This document shows positions 8,086-17,829 of a DNA stretch of 64,000 nt, in pieces. The notes under the pieces were generated by a model. That model was not told the DNA's origin. It saw only the letters and a program-made list of their open reading frames with translations, and did not search any database. This DNA comes from Chitinophagaceae bacterium. Lineage in GTDB: Bacteria; Bacteroidota; Bacteroidia; Chitinophagales; Chitinophagaceae. Location: positions 1-64,000 of the forward strand of contig JAMLHL010000009.1 of NCBI GenBank assembly GCA_023957125.1. The letters run 5' to 3'. Position numbers and translations under genes: made by a program. Every line of letters begins with the position of its first letter. The stretch's first letter is position 1.

Positions 8086-11000
8086 TTAGAAAACTACTTT
8101 GGTCATTTTTCTTACCAGCACGTGTGTATCGCGATTGGCGCCCACTGGCCCCCAATAGTTGAGGTGGTAAGAAAACTGCGCATACCCACCGGTCATCAGG
8201 CTGGGTTTCAGGTGCACCCTGGTAAAACTATTGTGTCCTCCGGCTCTTCTGTTGCCTCTCATCTGGGATTTCGGAACCGAATAAGTTCGTTCCGGAGAAT
8301 GGTAAACGATGCATACGCCTTTGGGAATTCTTGCACTCACACAGGCTCTGGTACAATAGGAGCCATGGTCGTTATACACTTCCACCCAGTCGTTGTCTTT
8401 TACGCCAATAGCGATGGCGTCTTCTTCACTCATCCAGCAGGGTTCTATACCGCGCGAAAGCGTGAGCATTCTTAAAGTGTCCCCATAAGTAGAGTGGATA
8501 TGCCATTTTCCATGGGGGGTCAGCACATTCAGCATAATGGCTTCCCCATCGTTGATGGTCTGGCGGATATCCTGGTACAACTGCGGTTTGGGGGATGGCT
8601 TGTAGGTTACGAAATGTTCTCCGAAAGCAATGTACCCGTCATGATCCAGATAAGAATGTTGCCGCCCGGTAAGGGTTCTCCATGGAACCAGGCGGTCAAC
8701 ATTATAAGTATAGGCGCAATAGGCTCTCCCGTCATTCATCAGTCCCGACCACAAAGGGGAGGTATTGTATCTTCTGGGTTGCGCCTGCAGGTCTTTATAA
8801 TCAATCCTCACATCCCGGTTGCCTTCGCCAAGATCGGCTAATACCAGCCCGGTTTTCTTTTCCATGTTACGGTAAGCACGATCGGTGAGTTTCCCGTTGG
8901 TAAGGGTGGAAAGTTTTAATACCGCATTGATCGCTTCCACGTCGTCTTTAAGGGAAGGATATTCTATACCCTTTACTTTTTGTACATGACGTTTGTCTTC
9001 CAGCATTTCCGCGTATATGTCATCAGCCATGTAGGAAACGCCATGAGCGCCAATTGGTTTTGTTTTTACGTTGGGTCCCAGGGTGATGAATTTGTTGTAG
9101 ATCTGGGTATAATCCCTTTCCAGATATACAAACTTATGCATGGTCTTTCCGGGTATGGGTTCGCACTCGCCCTTGCCCCAGTCGAGCATGCGCGGTTGGG
9201 TGATCTCATCCGTTGAGTCGTGTCCCAATGGAACGTTCACCACGTCTCTGATGGGTTCGGGGAAGGAAGCGGTAGCCATCTCGCTGACTTTTTTAGCAAT
9301 GATCTCGAAGATCTGCCAGTCGCTCTTCGATTCCCAAACCGGTGGTACAGCGGCCGAAAGCGGATGAATGAACGAGTGCATATCCGTTGAGTTCAGGTCA
9401 GACTTTTCGTACCAGGAAGCCGTAGGTAATACAATATCCGAATACAACGCGGAAGTATCCATTCTGAAATTGATATCCACGATCAGGTCCATTTTCCCCT
9501 TTGGCGCTTCCCTCCATAAGATCTCTTCTACATGCTCCCGGGCTACCTCGTCTGCGATTTTATTGTTGTGGGTGCCCAGGTAATGATCCAGCATATACTC
9601 GTGCCCTTTGGCGCTTGACATCAGCGCATTGCCACGCCAGATAAACCAGTTCCTGGGGAAGTTGATTTCCGCATCAGGGTCGGTAACGGAATACAATAAT
9701 TCTTTTGATTTCAGTTTATCAACAATGTATCCGGTTATCTCGTCTTCACTCTTTGCCCCGGCTGCTTCAGCCTCTTTGATCACGTCCTGGTTATGCTTAT
9801 TGTATTGCGGATAAAAAGGCATCCACCCGTTTCTTACGGAAACTACTGTCCAGTCTGCAGAATGTACGTTGGTGAATTGATTGTCTCTCGGCGCCTGGTT
9901 ATAATCCATCTGGTTGTTGTCATAACGCCACTGATCGGAATTGATGTAGTGCCATATCGGCGCTTGCTGCATCCGGTTTGCCGAAACCCAGTCTTTAGCA
10001 CCCATAATGGTGGACCACGAATCCACGGGCGCCAGTTTTTCCTGCCCCACGTAATGGTTCATTCCGCCGCCGTTTACCCCGTTGCAGCCGGTAAGCATCT
10101 GGGCCATGATAGCAGCCCGATACATCAGGTTGCCGTGAAACCAGTGATTGATACCGGCTCCGGTGATGACCATGCACTTGCCTTTTGTAACTTCTGCCGT
10201 GCCTCCCCATTCACGTGCAAACTGGATCACCGTATCCCTGCCCACACCGGTAAATATTTCCTGCCAGGCGGGCGTATAGGCCTGTTGCGCATCATCGTAG
10301 GAACCGGGGTATTCTCCCGCCAGCCCCCTGCCCACTCCGTACTGACCCATGACCAGGTCGTAAACAGTAGCCACGGCAACCTTATTGCCGTCGGTGGTTT
10401 CAATATATTTTACCGGAATCCCTCTTAAAGCGGTTTTGTCCAGTCCGTATTCCACAAACTGAACCTGGAATATGTCATCGCTGCTGTTTAATAATGTCAG
10501 TTGCGGATCATACGGGGTGTTGTCCCGGAAGTCTTCGTACTTCAGGTTCCAGTTCCCGGGTTTATCTTTCGACCAGCGGGCGCCGATAGTTCCCTTAGGA
10601 CAAACCAGGTTACCGGTGTGTGCATCAAGGTTTAATAATTGCCAGTCGCCGTTTTCAATGTCTTTGTATTTAGAAACCCTGTTGGCTCTGAGCAGTCTGC
10701 CGGGCTTATAAAAATCTCCGGTTTGTTCCAGTTCTACGAGGAAGGGGCTATCGGTGTATCGTTTTACATATTCTATGAAATAAGGAACCTGCCGGTCGGC
10801 ATGATATTCTTTTAGCAGTACGTGGGTAACGGCCATCCAGAAAGCGCCGTCTGAGCCAGCATGGCAGGGAATCCACTGGTCGGCATGTTTGGCCACCATG
10901 CTGAAGTCGGGTGACATCACTACGGTTTTGGTACCATTGTGTTTCGACTCGGAGAAGAAGTGGATATCGGGGGTACGCGTCATTCCCAGGTTGGCGCCCA

Positions 11001-11709
11001 TTGACACGCAGAATTTGGAATTGTACCAATCGGCGCTTTCGCATACATCGGTTTGTTCGCCCCACACTTCGGGAAATGCCGGCGGCAGATCGCAGTACCA
11101 ATCGTAGAAACTAAGAAGCAGACCGCCCATCAGTTGAAGAAATCGGGATCCGGCGGCAAAACTGAGCATAGACATCGCGGGGATAGGTGAAAATCCTACT
11201 ATTCTGTCTGGCCCATATTTTTTTACAGTATATAAATTTGCGGCTGCAATCATTTCCAGTGCTTCATCCCACCGGGCGCGCCTGAATCCTCCTTTTCCTC
11301 TTGCCCTCTGATACCGTTTTCTCTTTTCAGGATCATTCTGCAGGTTTTCCCAGGCTTTCATGGGATCGCCGCCCGTTGCCTCTTTTTCTTTATTAAATAT
11401 ATCCATCAATGCCCCGCGCATCAGGGGATATTTTACACGGATAGGGCTGTACAGATACCAGGAATAAGATATGCCGCGCTGGCAACCCCTGGGCTCGTAG
11501 GGGGGAAGCGTATTTTCTAAAAGAGGATAATCAAGCGCCTGGGTTTCCCAAACCACAATCCCGTCTTTTACATGGATATTCCAGGAGCATCCTCCCGTAC
11601 AGTTTACGCCATGGGTGCTGCGGACTACTTTGTCGTACTGCCACCGGTTGCGGTAAAATTCTTCCCATTTTCTGGTTTGAGGTGAGATGATGTCTTCTAT
11701 CCAGCTCAT
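8086..11709 (-). CDS. narG: Respiratory nitrate reductase alpha subunit NarG (Mo-bisMGD catalytic subunit)
   Basis: 1207 residues, normal for NarG. The N-terminal FS0 cluster site is His33-X3-Cys37-X3-Cys41-X34-Cys76 ([11 protein letters not shown], then RGCQRG), the same spacing as the His/Cys3 site of E. coli NarG. The Mo-ligand region is present ([14 protein letters not shown], with the Asp of SAD as expected ligand). There is no twin-arginine signal, so the active site faces the cytoplasm. It reduces nitrate to nitrite with electrons from NarH. It lies first of the narGHJI genes, 24 bp after the cytochrome c gene. Confidence 0.98.
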   Translation of the reverse strand: MSWIEDIISPQTRKWEEFYRNRWQYDKVVRSTHGVNCTGGCSWNIHVKDGIVVWETQALDYPLLENTLPPYEPRGCQRGISYSWYLYSPIRVKYPLMRGALMDIFNKEKEATGGDPMKAWENLQNDPEKRKRYQRARGKGGFRRARWDEALEMIAAANLYTVKKYGPDRIVGFSPIPAMSMLSFAAGSRFLQLMGGLLLSFYDWYCDLPPAFPEVWGEQTDVCESADWYNSKFCVSMGANLGMTRTPDIHFFSESKHNGTKTVVMSPDFSMVAKHADQWIPCHAGSDGAFWMAVTHVLLKEYHADRQVPYFIEYVKRYTDSPFLVELEQTGDFYKPGRLLRANRVSKYKDIENGDWQLLNLDAHTGNLVCPKGTIGARWSKDKPGNWNLKYEDFRDNTPYDPQLTLLNSSDDIFQVQFVEYGLDKTALRGIPVKYIETTDGNKVAVATVYDLVMGQYGVGRGLAGEYPGSYDDAQQAYTPAWQEIFTGVGRDTVIQFAREWGGTAEVTKGKCMVITGAGINHWFHGNLMYRAAIMAQMLTGCNGVNGGGMNHYVGQEKLAPVDSWSTIMGAKDWVSANRMQQAPIWHYINSDQWRYDNNQMDYNQAPRDNQFTNVHSADWTVVSVRNGWMPFYPQYNKHNQDVIKEAEAAGAKSEDEITGYIVDKLKSKELLYSVTDPDAEINFPRNWFIWRGNALMSSAKGHEYMLDHYLGTHNNKIADEVAREHVEEILWREAPKGKMDLIVDINFRMDTSALYSDIVLPTASWYEKSDLNSTDMHSFIHPLSAAVPPVWESKSDWQIFEIIAKKVSEMATASFPEPIRDVVNVPLGHDSTDEITQPRMLDWGKGECEPIPGKTMHKFVYLERDYTQIYNKFITLGPNVKTKPIGAHGVSYMADDIYAEMLEDKRHVQKVKGIEYPSLKDDVEAINAVLKLSTLTNGKLTDRAYRNMEKKTGLVLADLGEGNRDVRIDYKDLQAQPRRYNTSPLWSGLMNDGRAYCAYTYNVDRLVPWRTLTGRQHSYLDHDGYIAFGEHFVTYKPSPKPQLYQDIRQTINDGEAIMLNVLTPHGKWHIHSTYGDTLRMLTLSRGIEPCWMSEEDAIAIGVKDNDWVEVYNDHGSYCTRACVSARIPKGVCIVYHSPERTYSVPKSQMRGNRRAGGHNSFTRVHLKPSLMTGGYAQFSYHLNYWGPVGANRDTHVLVRKMTKVVF

Positions 11710-11733
11710 ATTTTTATTTTTAAATTATTAGCG

Positions 11734-12597
11734 TTATATGGATTTGAGTTGCCTCAAATAGATATCTCTTTTTACGGTAAATCGTTTTCTTTTAACCCAG
11801 ATCAACGAATAAAGGAGGATCAGAACAACAAAGCCCGCTGCTCCTCCGTAAAGAAGCGGGTTTTGAGCGGAGACCTGTTGACCGGCCTTATCTTTATCCA
11901 CTTTATTGAAGAATGCGGTCAGGTTGGCGATCTCTTTTTCTGTCATGGGTTTGTTTTTGTAGGCTTCGGTCATAGCCGGAAAGGGCGGGGCGCCTAAAAT
12001 GCCCTGAATGCCGGCATCGCCACCAAAACGGCTGTACACTGTGGTTAAATCTTTGGCTAATAATCCTCCGGGGATAATGCCTTTGTAGCTTATATTATGG
12101 CAGGAGATGCAGGATGGTCCGCCGTTGATCAACCGTTGGGAACCAACAAAAATATTCCTTCCCTGTGCAATTTCTTCAGGCATTGCATGATTAGATGCAT
12201 TGGTTGCGGGTTCTGCCGGAGCGCTTGTGGCAGCGGGTGCGGCGGCTTCTTTTGACGCAACAAAAGCAAAAATAGCTTTGATGTCGGCGTCCGGTAAATT
12301 TTGATCGGGCATCACCAGCCCGTTGTATTCATCGAAAATGGCTTTTGCGTCTGCGTCTCCGCTTTTGATTAAAGTTTGTGATGATCGGGTCCATTTTATC
12401 AGCCATTCTTCAGGGCGCTGGGAAGTTATACCCGCCAGGTCGGGTCCCACCAGGCGGCCTTTTCCAACCGTATGACAGGCGGCACAGTTTTGCTTGAAAA
12501 TCGTTTCCCCGTCCTGGGCGACGGAGGGCACAGCAACACCTAATAATAAACCTGCAAGGATACAGGAGAGTCGTGTGATTTTTCTATTGATATACAT
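11734..12597 (-). CDS. Membrane-anchored dihaem cytochrome c
   Basis: 287 residues. An N-terminal signal peptide ends near VPSVAQ (about residue 28). Two CXXCH haem sites are at Cys38-Cys41-His42 (CAACH) and Cys163-Cys166-His167 (CISCH), in two class-I-like domains joined by an Ala/Pro-rich linker (about 117-135). A C-terminal membrane segment (about 252-270) is followed by a basic tail, so both haem domains face the periplasm. It is the first gene of the nar operon. It may pass electrons to or from NarI, as NarC-type cytochromes do in some other phyla, or may serve a separate oxidase; the link to NarGHI is inference from position. Confidence 0.88.
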   Translation of the reverse strand: MYINRKITRLSCILAGLLLGVAVPSVAQDGETIFKQNCAACHTVGKGRLVGPDLAGITSQRPEEWLIKWTRSSQTLIKSGDADAKAIFDEYNGLVMPDQNLPDADIKAIFAFVASKEAAAPAATSAPAEPATNASNHAMPEEIAQGRNIFVGSQRLINGGPSCISCHNISYKGIIPGGLLAKDLTTVYSRFGGDAGIQGILGAPPFPAMTEAYKNKPMTEKEIANLTAFFNKVDKDKAGQQVSAQNPLLYGGAAGFVVLILLYSLIWVKRKRFTVKRDIYLRQLKSI

Positions 12598-12651
12598 ATC
12601 GGAGATGCCTTTAGAATGATTTGAAATTTGCAGGTCAATATGACTAAGGAC

Positions 12652-12703
12652 CGTACAAAACGGTTAAGTTTCAGAACCTTAACTGTCTGAACCGGTTTGT
12701 ACG
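12652..12703. promoter_or_regulatory. 52-bp interrupted palindrome upstream of the nar operon
   Basis: Outer arms CGTACAAAACGGTT (12652-12665) and AACCGGTTTGTACG (12690-12703) match at 13 of 14 positions in inverted orientation. A smaller inverted pair GTTAAG/CTTAAC sits inside. It begins 55 bp before the start of the cytochrome c gene and lies in the only large gap ahead of narG. It could be a DNA operator or an RNA hairpin in the 5' leader. The arms do not match the classical FNR site TTGAT-N4-ATCAA. A short GTCA-N3-TGAC dyad lies next to it at 12634-12644. Confidence 0.55.
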
Positions 12704-12757
12704 ATAAAGCTACAGGGGATGTAATGAGATAAAAGGAGAAAAAGCAGATAAATATGT

Positions 12758-12783
12758 AAAAAACTACGAAACCATAGTTTTTT
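12758..12783 (-). terminator. Hairpin terminator after the Crp/Fnr gene (probably bidirectional)
   Basis: Perfect 9-bp inverted repeat AAAAAACTA (12758-12766) and TAGTTTTTT (12775-12783) with an 8-base loop. Read on the minus strand it ends in a run of T, 18 bp after the stop codon of the regulator gene. It would separate the regulator transcript from the nar operon. Confidence 0.65.
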
Positions 12784-12800
12784 TAAACTGTAATATCTTA

Positions 12801-13520
12801 TTATTCTTCGTTACCGGTGGGATAATAACTTGAGACATTCTGCAGCATTTTGGTATTGAGGTAATTGAATTTTTTTGCTGCAAACTTAACCAGGCCTTCC
12901 TTTTCAAAGTCTTTTAATATTTTAGACACCTGCTCTTTGGTGGTGCCTGCCAGGTCAGCAATATCCTGTCTTCCAAAGCCGATACGGAAGCCGTGTTTAT
13001 TTTCTTCATAATGATAAACAACGGCAAGTAGCAGGAGAGACTCTGCAATTCTTTCGCGAACCGTTTTGTGGGCAAGATTGACCGCTTTTTTTTCTGCCAG
13101 CTCCAGGTCGTCAAGGAACTGATTTATGATATGCTCTTTGAGCCCCGGGCTTTTATCAACAATATCCTCAAACAGATCATTGGGAATATAGCAGTATTGT
13201 ACCTCGGATACGGCAGTAACTGAATTTTTGTGATTCCTGTGTTTGTCATTTAAGCGGTGGCCCAAAACCGTTCCCTTCCCCACCACCTGCAGGATCAGGG
13301 GTCGGCCTTGTTTACCGTTTAATTCCACCTTAAGAAATCCTTTCTTGATAAAATAAATGCCCCGGATAGGATCCCCTTCGGAAAACAGGCGGTCTCCTTT
13401 TGGAAGTATTTTGGAAATTTTATAAGTACTGATCGTTGTGAGTGTTTTTTTATCGCACTCGTTCAGGATAGAGCAATCCCTGACTTTGCAGGTAATACAG
13501 TCGTAGCGCGTTATAGCCAT
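12801..13520 (-). CDS. Crp/Fnr-family regulator with an N-terminal four-cysteine motif
   Basis: About 239 residues from the ATG at 13520. Longer in-frame readings would begin at a TTG (13568) that lies in the predicted -7 promoter box, so the ATG is preferred. Four cysteines cluster at residues 8, 11, 16 and 22 (CX2CX4CX5C), which suggests an O2- or NO-sensitive Fe-S centre, although the spacing differs from E. coli FNR and no distant fourth ligand is needed. A cyclic-nucleotide-type beta barrel follows (PKGDRLFSEGDPI) and then a winged helix with the recognition helix in RQDIADLAGTTKEQVSKIL. It sits directly upstream of the nar operon and most likely activates it. Confidence 0.9.
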   Translation of the reverse strand: MAITRYDCITCKVRDCSILNECDKKTLTTISTYKISKILPKGDRLFSEGDPIRGIYFIKKGFLKVELNGKQGRPLILQVVGKGTVLGHRLNDKHRNHKNSVTAVSEVQYCYIPNDLFEDIVDKSPGLKEHIINQFLDDLELAEKKAVNLAHKTVRERIAESLLLLAVVYHYEENKHGFRIGFGRQDIADLAGTTKEQVSKILKDFEKEGLVKFAAKKFNYLNTKMLQNVSSYYPTGNEE

Positions 13521-13565
13521 AGCCGAGGGTTTACTTTTGACACCGTAATTCGGCAATACAGGTTT

Positions 13566-13603
13566 CAAATTTACGTTTTTTGGAATTCAAAAATCATGAT
13601 TTT
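13566..13603 (-). promoter_or_regulatory. Predicted promoter and palindrome of the Crp/Fnr gene
   Basis: On the minus strand TAAATTTG (13566-13573 as CAAATTTA on plus) fits the Bacteroidota -7 consensus TAnnTTTG. A perfect 14-bp palindrome AAAATCATGATTTT (13590-13603) lies 17 bp upstream of it, where a regulator could block or recruit polymerase. No well-spaced TTTG -33 element was found. Autoregulation is inference. Confidence 0.4.
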
Positions 13604-13762
13604 GGTTAACCGGGTGCATCCCATATTTTCGCAGGCGGTGACACACCTGCCTGTAGAATGCCCATGTTATGCAGAAATGCACTTTGAAGCCTCGTTTTGT
13701 TAATCCATTCCCATCTCCTTTCTTCTTATTTTTGCAGATTTTATATAACAGAAGTTTTGTTC

Positions 13763-14797
13763 ATGCAAAAAAAGGTATTGGTTATAAAGTTGGGAACGGC
13801 AGTGATTACCAATGAAGAAGGTAAGATTGATCAGTCGGTCATAAAAAAAATAGCGGCACAAGTAGCCGTTCTGAATAACACTTACAATATCGTATTGGTT
13901 TCCAGCGGTGCGGTAGGCAGCGGGAAGATATTTTTCAAGAAATTTAAGGGTACCCTTACCGAACGGAAGGCGGCTGCGGCAGTGGGTAATCCTATTCTTA
14001 TTCAGTTGTATCATAAATATTTTACAGCTTATGGGATACCCGTAGCGCAGGCTTTGTGTGAACGGCATCATTTTTCAAACCGGAAACAGTTTCTGCAGCT
14101 CAAGGAAACCTTTGCGGAATTCTGGCAGAATAATATCCTGCCGGTGGTGAATGAAAATGACCTGGTTAGTAATATAGAACTGAAATTTTCGGATAACGAT
14201 GAACTGGCAACCCTGATTGCCATTGGATTTGATGCAGATACGCTGGTGTTGTGCACCTCCGCGGGAGGGTTGTTGGATCATAATAAAAACATTATCCCCA
14301 CGGTGGAAAAAATTGATCAGGTTGTTTTGGGATGGGTTACTCCATCCAAAACCAGTCTGGGTTTGGGAGGGATGTTGTCCAAGCTTACCTCTACCAAACT
14401 GGCCACTTCTTTGGGAATAAGAGTGGTTATTTGCGGGTTAAGCGGCAGGGATACCTTAACTTCGGCGCTACAGGGGAGGAGTGGTACCACTTTTATAGCC
14501 CAACCCTCCACCTTAAAAGCACGTCAAAAATGGCTGGCCAGCGGCTCTGTAACCATGGGCGGCGTGTATATAGATAAAGGCGCCTCAAAAGCTTTACAGG
14601 AGCGGAAAAGTCTGCTTACCGTAGGGATACGGAAAGTGAAGGGTAATTTTACAGCAGGGGAGGTGATACGGCTGATTGATGATGAAGATACCATTGTAGG
14701 TGTGGCCAAAGCTAAGCTGAGCGGTTCCGAGATCAGTAAAAAGATCGCCCAAAAAAATATCATAGCGGCCCACGCCGATGATATTGTCATTTTTTAA
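13763..14797 (+). CDS. proB: Glutamate 5-kinase ProB
   Basis: 344 residues from the ATG at 13763 (MQKKVLVIKLGTAVIT). An upstream in-frame TTG at 13697 would add an unlikely hydrophobic lead. The amino-acid kinase domain shows VIKLGTAV, VSSGAVGSG, VVNENDLVS and a GLGGMLSKL stretch. A C-terminal PUA domain (about residues 250-344) is present. It phosphorylates glutamate in the first step of proline synthesis. A TATTTTTG box at 13727-13734 may be its -7 element. proA follows after 19 bp; the third gene, proC, lies 17 kb away. Confidence 0.96.
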   Translation: MQKKVLVIKLGTAVITNEEGKIDQSVIKKIAAQVAVLNNTYNIVLVSSGAVGSGKIFFKKFKGTLTERKAAAAVGNPILIQLYHKYFTAYGIPVAQALCERHHFSNRKQFLQLKETFAEFWQNNILPVVNENDLVSNIELKFSDNDELATLIAIGFDADTLVLCTSAGGLLDHNKNIIPTVEKIDQVVLGWVTPSKTSLGLGGMLSKLTSTKLATSLGIRVVICGLSGRDTLTSALQGRSGTTFIAQPSTLKARQKWLASGSVTMGGVYIDKGASKALQERKSLLTVGIRKVKGNFTAGEVIRLIDDEDTIVGVAKAKLSGSEISKKIAQKNIIAAHADDIVIF

Positions 14798-14816
14798 CAG
14801 ATCAATAAATACAGGA

Positions 14817-16058
14817 ATGAAGACTACGATTACGCAAATTAAAAAAGCCTATGAAGCAGCGCCCCAACTGAGAGACCTCAATGATAAACAGCTAAAGAAG
14901 ATCTTGCTGATGCTGGCGGACGAACTTGAAGCCCGGAAAAAAATCTTGTTGAAAGCAAATCTCGCGGATGTAGAAAAACAGGAAGAAGGAAATCCACGTA
15001 CAGACAGATTGCGCCTCGATGATAAACGGATCAAAGCGATAGCGAACAGCATCCGGAAAGTAAGCCGCCTGCCCAATCCGTCCGGCAAAACCCTGGAAAA
15101 ACGAAAGCTCAAAAACGGGCTGTTGCTGGAAAAGATGGCCGTTCCCCTGGGTGTGGTGGGCGCCATATATGAATCCAGACCTAATGTAACTTTTGATATA
15201 GCGGCTTTGTGTATCAGAAGTGGGAATGCCTGTGTGTTAAAGGGCAGCAGCGAAGCAGACCATTCTAACCAGGCAGCCGTAAAAATCATACACAAAGTGC
15301 TTCGGGAAAACGGGCTTCCGGCTGCAGTGGTTACTTTACTTTCTTCAGACCGGGAATCCGTCCAGGATTTGTTTACCGCTACACAATATGTAGATGTGTT
15401 GATCCCGCGGGGTTCGGATGGGCTTATCCGTTACGTGCGGCAAAACAGCCTGGTGCCTGTTATTGAAACGGGAGCCGGAGTGTGTCATGTATATGTGGAG
15501 AAGAAGGCGGATATCGGCAAAGCCGTTGATATTGCCGTGAATGCAAAAGTGTCGCGCCCCTCTGTTTGCAATGCCATGGACGCGCTACTGGTGGACGAGC
15601 GTATTGCCCCGGCGTTTTTAAAGAAATTGAAACCTGAACTGGAGCCGTATGAAGTGGAGATCTTTGCCGACCCGGCATCTTATAAAATACTAAAAGGATA
15701 TCCCTTCCTTCGCAAAGCTCATGCGGGAGATTATGGAAAAGAATTCCTGGATTTGAAATGTGCCGTAAAAGTGGTGAAGAACAGTGACGACGCCATTAAG
15801 CATATCCGGAAATATTCCACCAAACATTCTGAAGCCATCGTAACCGAAGACAAAAAACAGGCGGAACGTTTTTTACATGAAATAGACGCCGCTGCAGTCT
15901 ATCACAATGCTTCTACGAGGTTTACCGACGGAGAGGAATTTGGATTAGGGGCAGAGATCGGTATCTCCACCCAGAAACTGCACGCCAGGGGTCCCTTTGC
16001 ATTGGAAAAACTGGTAACCGAGAAATGGGTAATAAGAGGGAACGGGCAGGTGAGGTAA
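14817..16058 (+). CDS. proA: Gamma-glutamyl phosphate reductase ProA
   Basis: 413 residues from the ATG at 14817 (MKTTITQIKKAYE), 19 bp after the proB stop. It has the aldehyde-dehydrogenase-type fold, with the catalytic cysteine in SRPSVCNAMDALLVDE and the family motif IYESRPNVTFDIAALCIRSG. It reduces gamma-glutamyl phosphate with NADPH to glutamate-5-semialdehyde, the second step of proline synthesis. It forms an operon with proB. Confidence 0.96.
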   Translation: MKTTITQIKKAYEAAPQLRDLNDKQLKKILLMLADELEARKKILLKANLADVEKQEEGNPRTDRLRLDDKRIKAIANSIRKVSRLPNPSGKTLEKRKLKNGLLLEKMAVPLGVVGAIYESRPNVTFDIAALCIRSGNACVLKGSSEADHSNQAAVKIIHKVLRENGLPAAVVTLLSSDRESVQDLFTATQYVDVLIPRGSDGLIRYVRQNSLVPVIETGAGVCHVYVEKKADIGKAVDIAVNAKVSRPSVCNAMDALLVDERIAPAFLKKLKPELEPYEVEIFADPASYKILKGYPFLRKAHAGDYGKEFLDLKCAVKVVKNSDDAIKHIRKYSTKHSEAIVTEDKKQAERFLHEIDAAAVYHNASTRFTDGEEFGLGAEIGISTQKLHARGPFALEKLVTEKWVIRGNGQVR

Positions 16059-16079
16059 TCGGAAAAGATAATTTGAAAA

Positions 16080-16325
16080 TTTGAAAATGAGGGGATGCCT
16101 GAGGTGTCAGGTTGCAGGTATCAGGTGTGAGGTGTCAGGTATCAGGTGTGAGGTATCGGGTGTGAGCTATCAGCCATCAGCATTGGTTCAGCGATCCTGA
16201 CTCCACACTCCTAACTAAAAACTCCAAACTCCCTGCAACCTGTGGCTTGCACCCTGTAACAGTTTGAGGTGTTAGGTGTTAGGTATGAGGTATACTTCAA
16301 ACTAAAAACTCCAAACTAAAAACTC
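16080..16325. repeat. Degenerate intergenic repeat tract
   Basis: Between proA and uxaB. The first half is made of short units of the type AGGTGTCAGGTATCAGGTGTG; the second half has CTAACTAAAAACTCCAAACT units twice, with GAGGTGTTAGGTGTTAGG between. The G-rich and C-rich halves are partly complementary, so hairpins can form. No open reading frame or promoter stands out. Such tracts occur between genes in Chitinophagaceae; I cannot tell their origin. Confidence 0.6.
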
Positions 16326-16329
16326 TTGT

Positions 16330-17829
16330 ATGCTTTTAAATAAAACCAATCTTCCGGCAATTTCTTCGGCGGCTGTTCAGAAGCCCGAGCCCGGTATATT
16401 CGATCTTCCTGAAAAAGTATTGCAGTTTGGCACCGGTGTATTGTTGCGCGGGCTGCCGGATTATTTTATAGACAAGGCCAACCGGCAGGGGTTGTTTAAT
16501 GGCAGGGTGGTAGTGGTGAAATCAACAGACAGGGGAGGAGTGGATGCTTTTGATACCCAGGATGGCCTATATACCCTGTGCGTACGTGGAATAGACAAAG
16601 GCAGGAAGGTAGAGCAAAATATCGTCAGTTCGGCTATCAGCAGGGTGCTGTCGGCCCGGCAGCACTGGAAGGATATACTACAATGCGCCCACAATCCGCA
16701 GTTGCAGATCATCATCTCCAATACTACCGAAGTGGGGATAACGCTGGTGGAAGAAGATATCCGTCAGCAGCCGCCCGCTTCTTTTCCGGCAAAACTGCTG
16801 GCTTTCCTGTACGAAAGATATAAGGCTTTTAAAGGGACTGAAGAAAGCGGGATGGTGATCATTCCAACAGAGTTGATTGTGGGCAACGGCGACCGGCTTT
16901 CAGAAATTGTACTTACCCTTGCCCGTTTCAATAAACTGGAGGAAGATTTTCTGAAATGGCTGAAAGCAAAAAATATTTTTTGCAATTCGCTGGTGGACCG
17001 GATCGTGCCGGGGAAACCGGCAACAGAACTGCAGCAGCAAATTGAAGGCGTTCTGGGATACGAAGATGAACTGATGATTATTGGAGAAGTGTACCGCCTG
17101 TGGGCTATAGAAGGCGGGGAAAAGGTGAAAGAGGTTCTTTCCTTTGCCGGGGCAGACAGTGGGGTGATTATAGCGCCGGATATAGAAAAATACCGCGAGC
17201 TGAAACTCCGGTTACTCAACGGAACCCACACGTTGAGCTGTGGGTTGGCCTTTTTATACGGCTTTAACCTGGTGCGGGAATCTATGGAGGATCCGGCCTT
17301 CGGCAGTTTTGTCCACAACCTGATGTTGAATGAAATAGCGCCGGCTATTCCCTCTGATGTGGATAGGAAAGAAGCCGAACAGTTTGGACTACAGGTGCTG
17401 GACCGCTTCCGCAATCCGTATCTCAATCACCAGTGGATCAGCATCACCATGCAATATTCGTCTAAAGTGAAGATGAGGGTGGCGCCTGTACTCCAAAAGT
17501 ATTTTGCAGATAAAAAAGCCGTTCCCCCGCTGATGTCGCTGGGCTTTGCCGCTTATTTATTATTCATGAAAGTAGTGGATAAAGACAGCGAGGGTTATAA
17601 AGGAGAATGGAGAGGAAAAACTTACCCCGTTAATGACGACAAAGCAGGATATTTTATGGAAAAATGGAAGAAATATGAACCGGATGGTCTCGTGCAGCAG
17701 GTATTGAGTGATTCAGACTTGTGGGGCGCCGACCTGTCTTTACTGCCCGGATTTGTGGAGGCGGTTCAGCATAATCTTCATACGCTGATTACCGGTACGC
17801 CGGAAAGCATCAGAAGTATATTTCAGTAG
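16330..17829 (+). CDS. uxaB: Tagaturonate reductase (altronate oxidoreductase) UxaB
   Basis: 499 residues. Long-chain mannitol-dehydrogenase family: an N-terminal nucleotide-binding part with VLQFGTGVLLRGL and VVVVKSTDRGG, and a C-terminal helical part with LRLLNGTHTLSCGLAFLYG, which holds the catalytic Lys/His region. The length and the NTTEVGI motif fit UxaB rather than mannitol dehydrogenase. It reduces tagaturonate to altronate with NADH in galacturonate breakdown. No uxaA, uxaC or kdgK is near. The 3' end overlaps the convergent Smr gene by 20 bp. Confidence 0.93.
   Translation: MLLNKTNLPAISSAAVQKPEPGIFDLPEKVLQFGTGVLLRGLPDYFIDKANRQGLFNGRVVVVKSTDRGGVDAFDTQDGLYTLCVRGIDKGRKVEQNIVSSAISRVLSARQHWKDILQCAHNPQLQIIISNTTEVGITLVEEDIRQQPPASFPAKLLAFLYERYKAFKGTEESGMVIIPTELIVGNGDRLSEIVLTLARFNKLEEDFLKWLKAKNIFCNSLVDRIVPGKPATELQQQIEGVLGYEDELMIIGEVYRLWAIEGGEKVKEVLSFAGADSGVIIAPDIEKYRELKLRLLNGTHTLSCGLAFLYGFNLVRESMEDPAFGSFVHNLMLNEIAPAIPSDVDRKEAEQFGLQVLDRFRNPYLNHQWISITMQYSSKVKMRVAPVLQKYFADKKAVPPLMSLGFAAYLLFMKVVDKDSEGYKGEWRGKTYPVNDDKAGYFMEKWKKYEPDGLVQQVLSDSDLWGADLSLLPGFVEAVQHNLHTLITGTPESIRSIFQ

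Noticed and set aside
9793..10428. 211-codon plus-strand frame inside narG
   Set aside because: Antisense to a fully conserved NarG coding region; no promoter or domain of its own.
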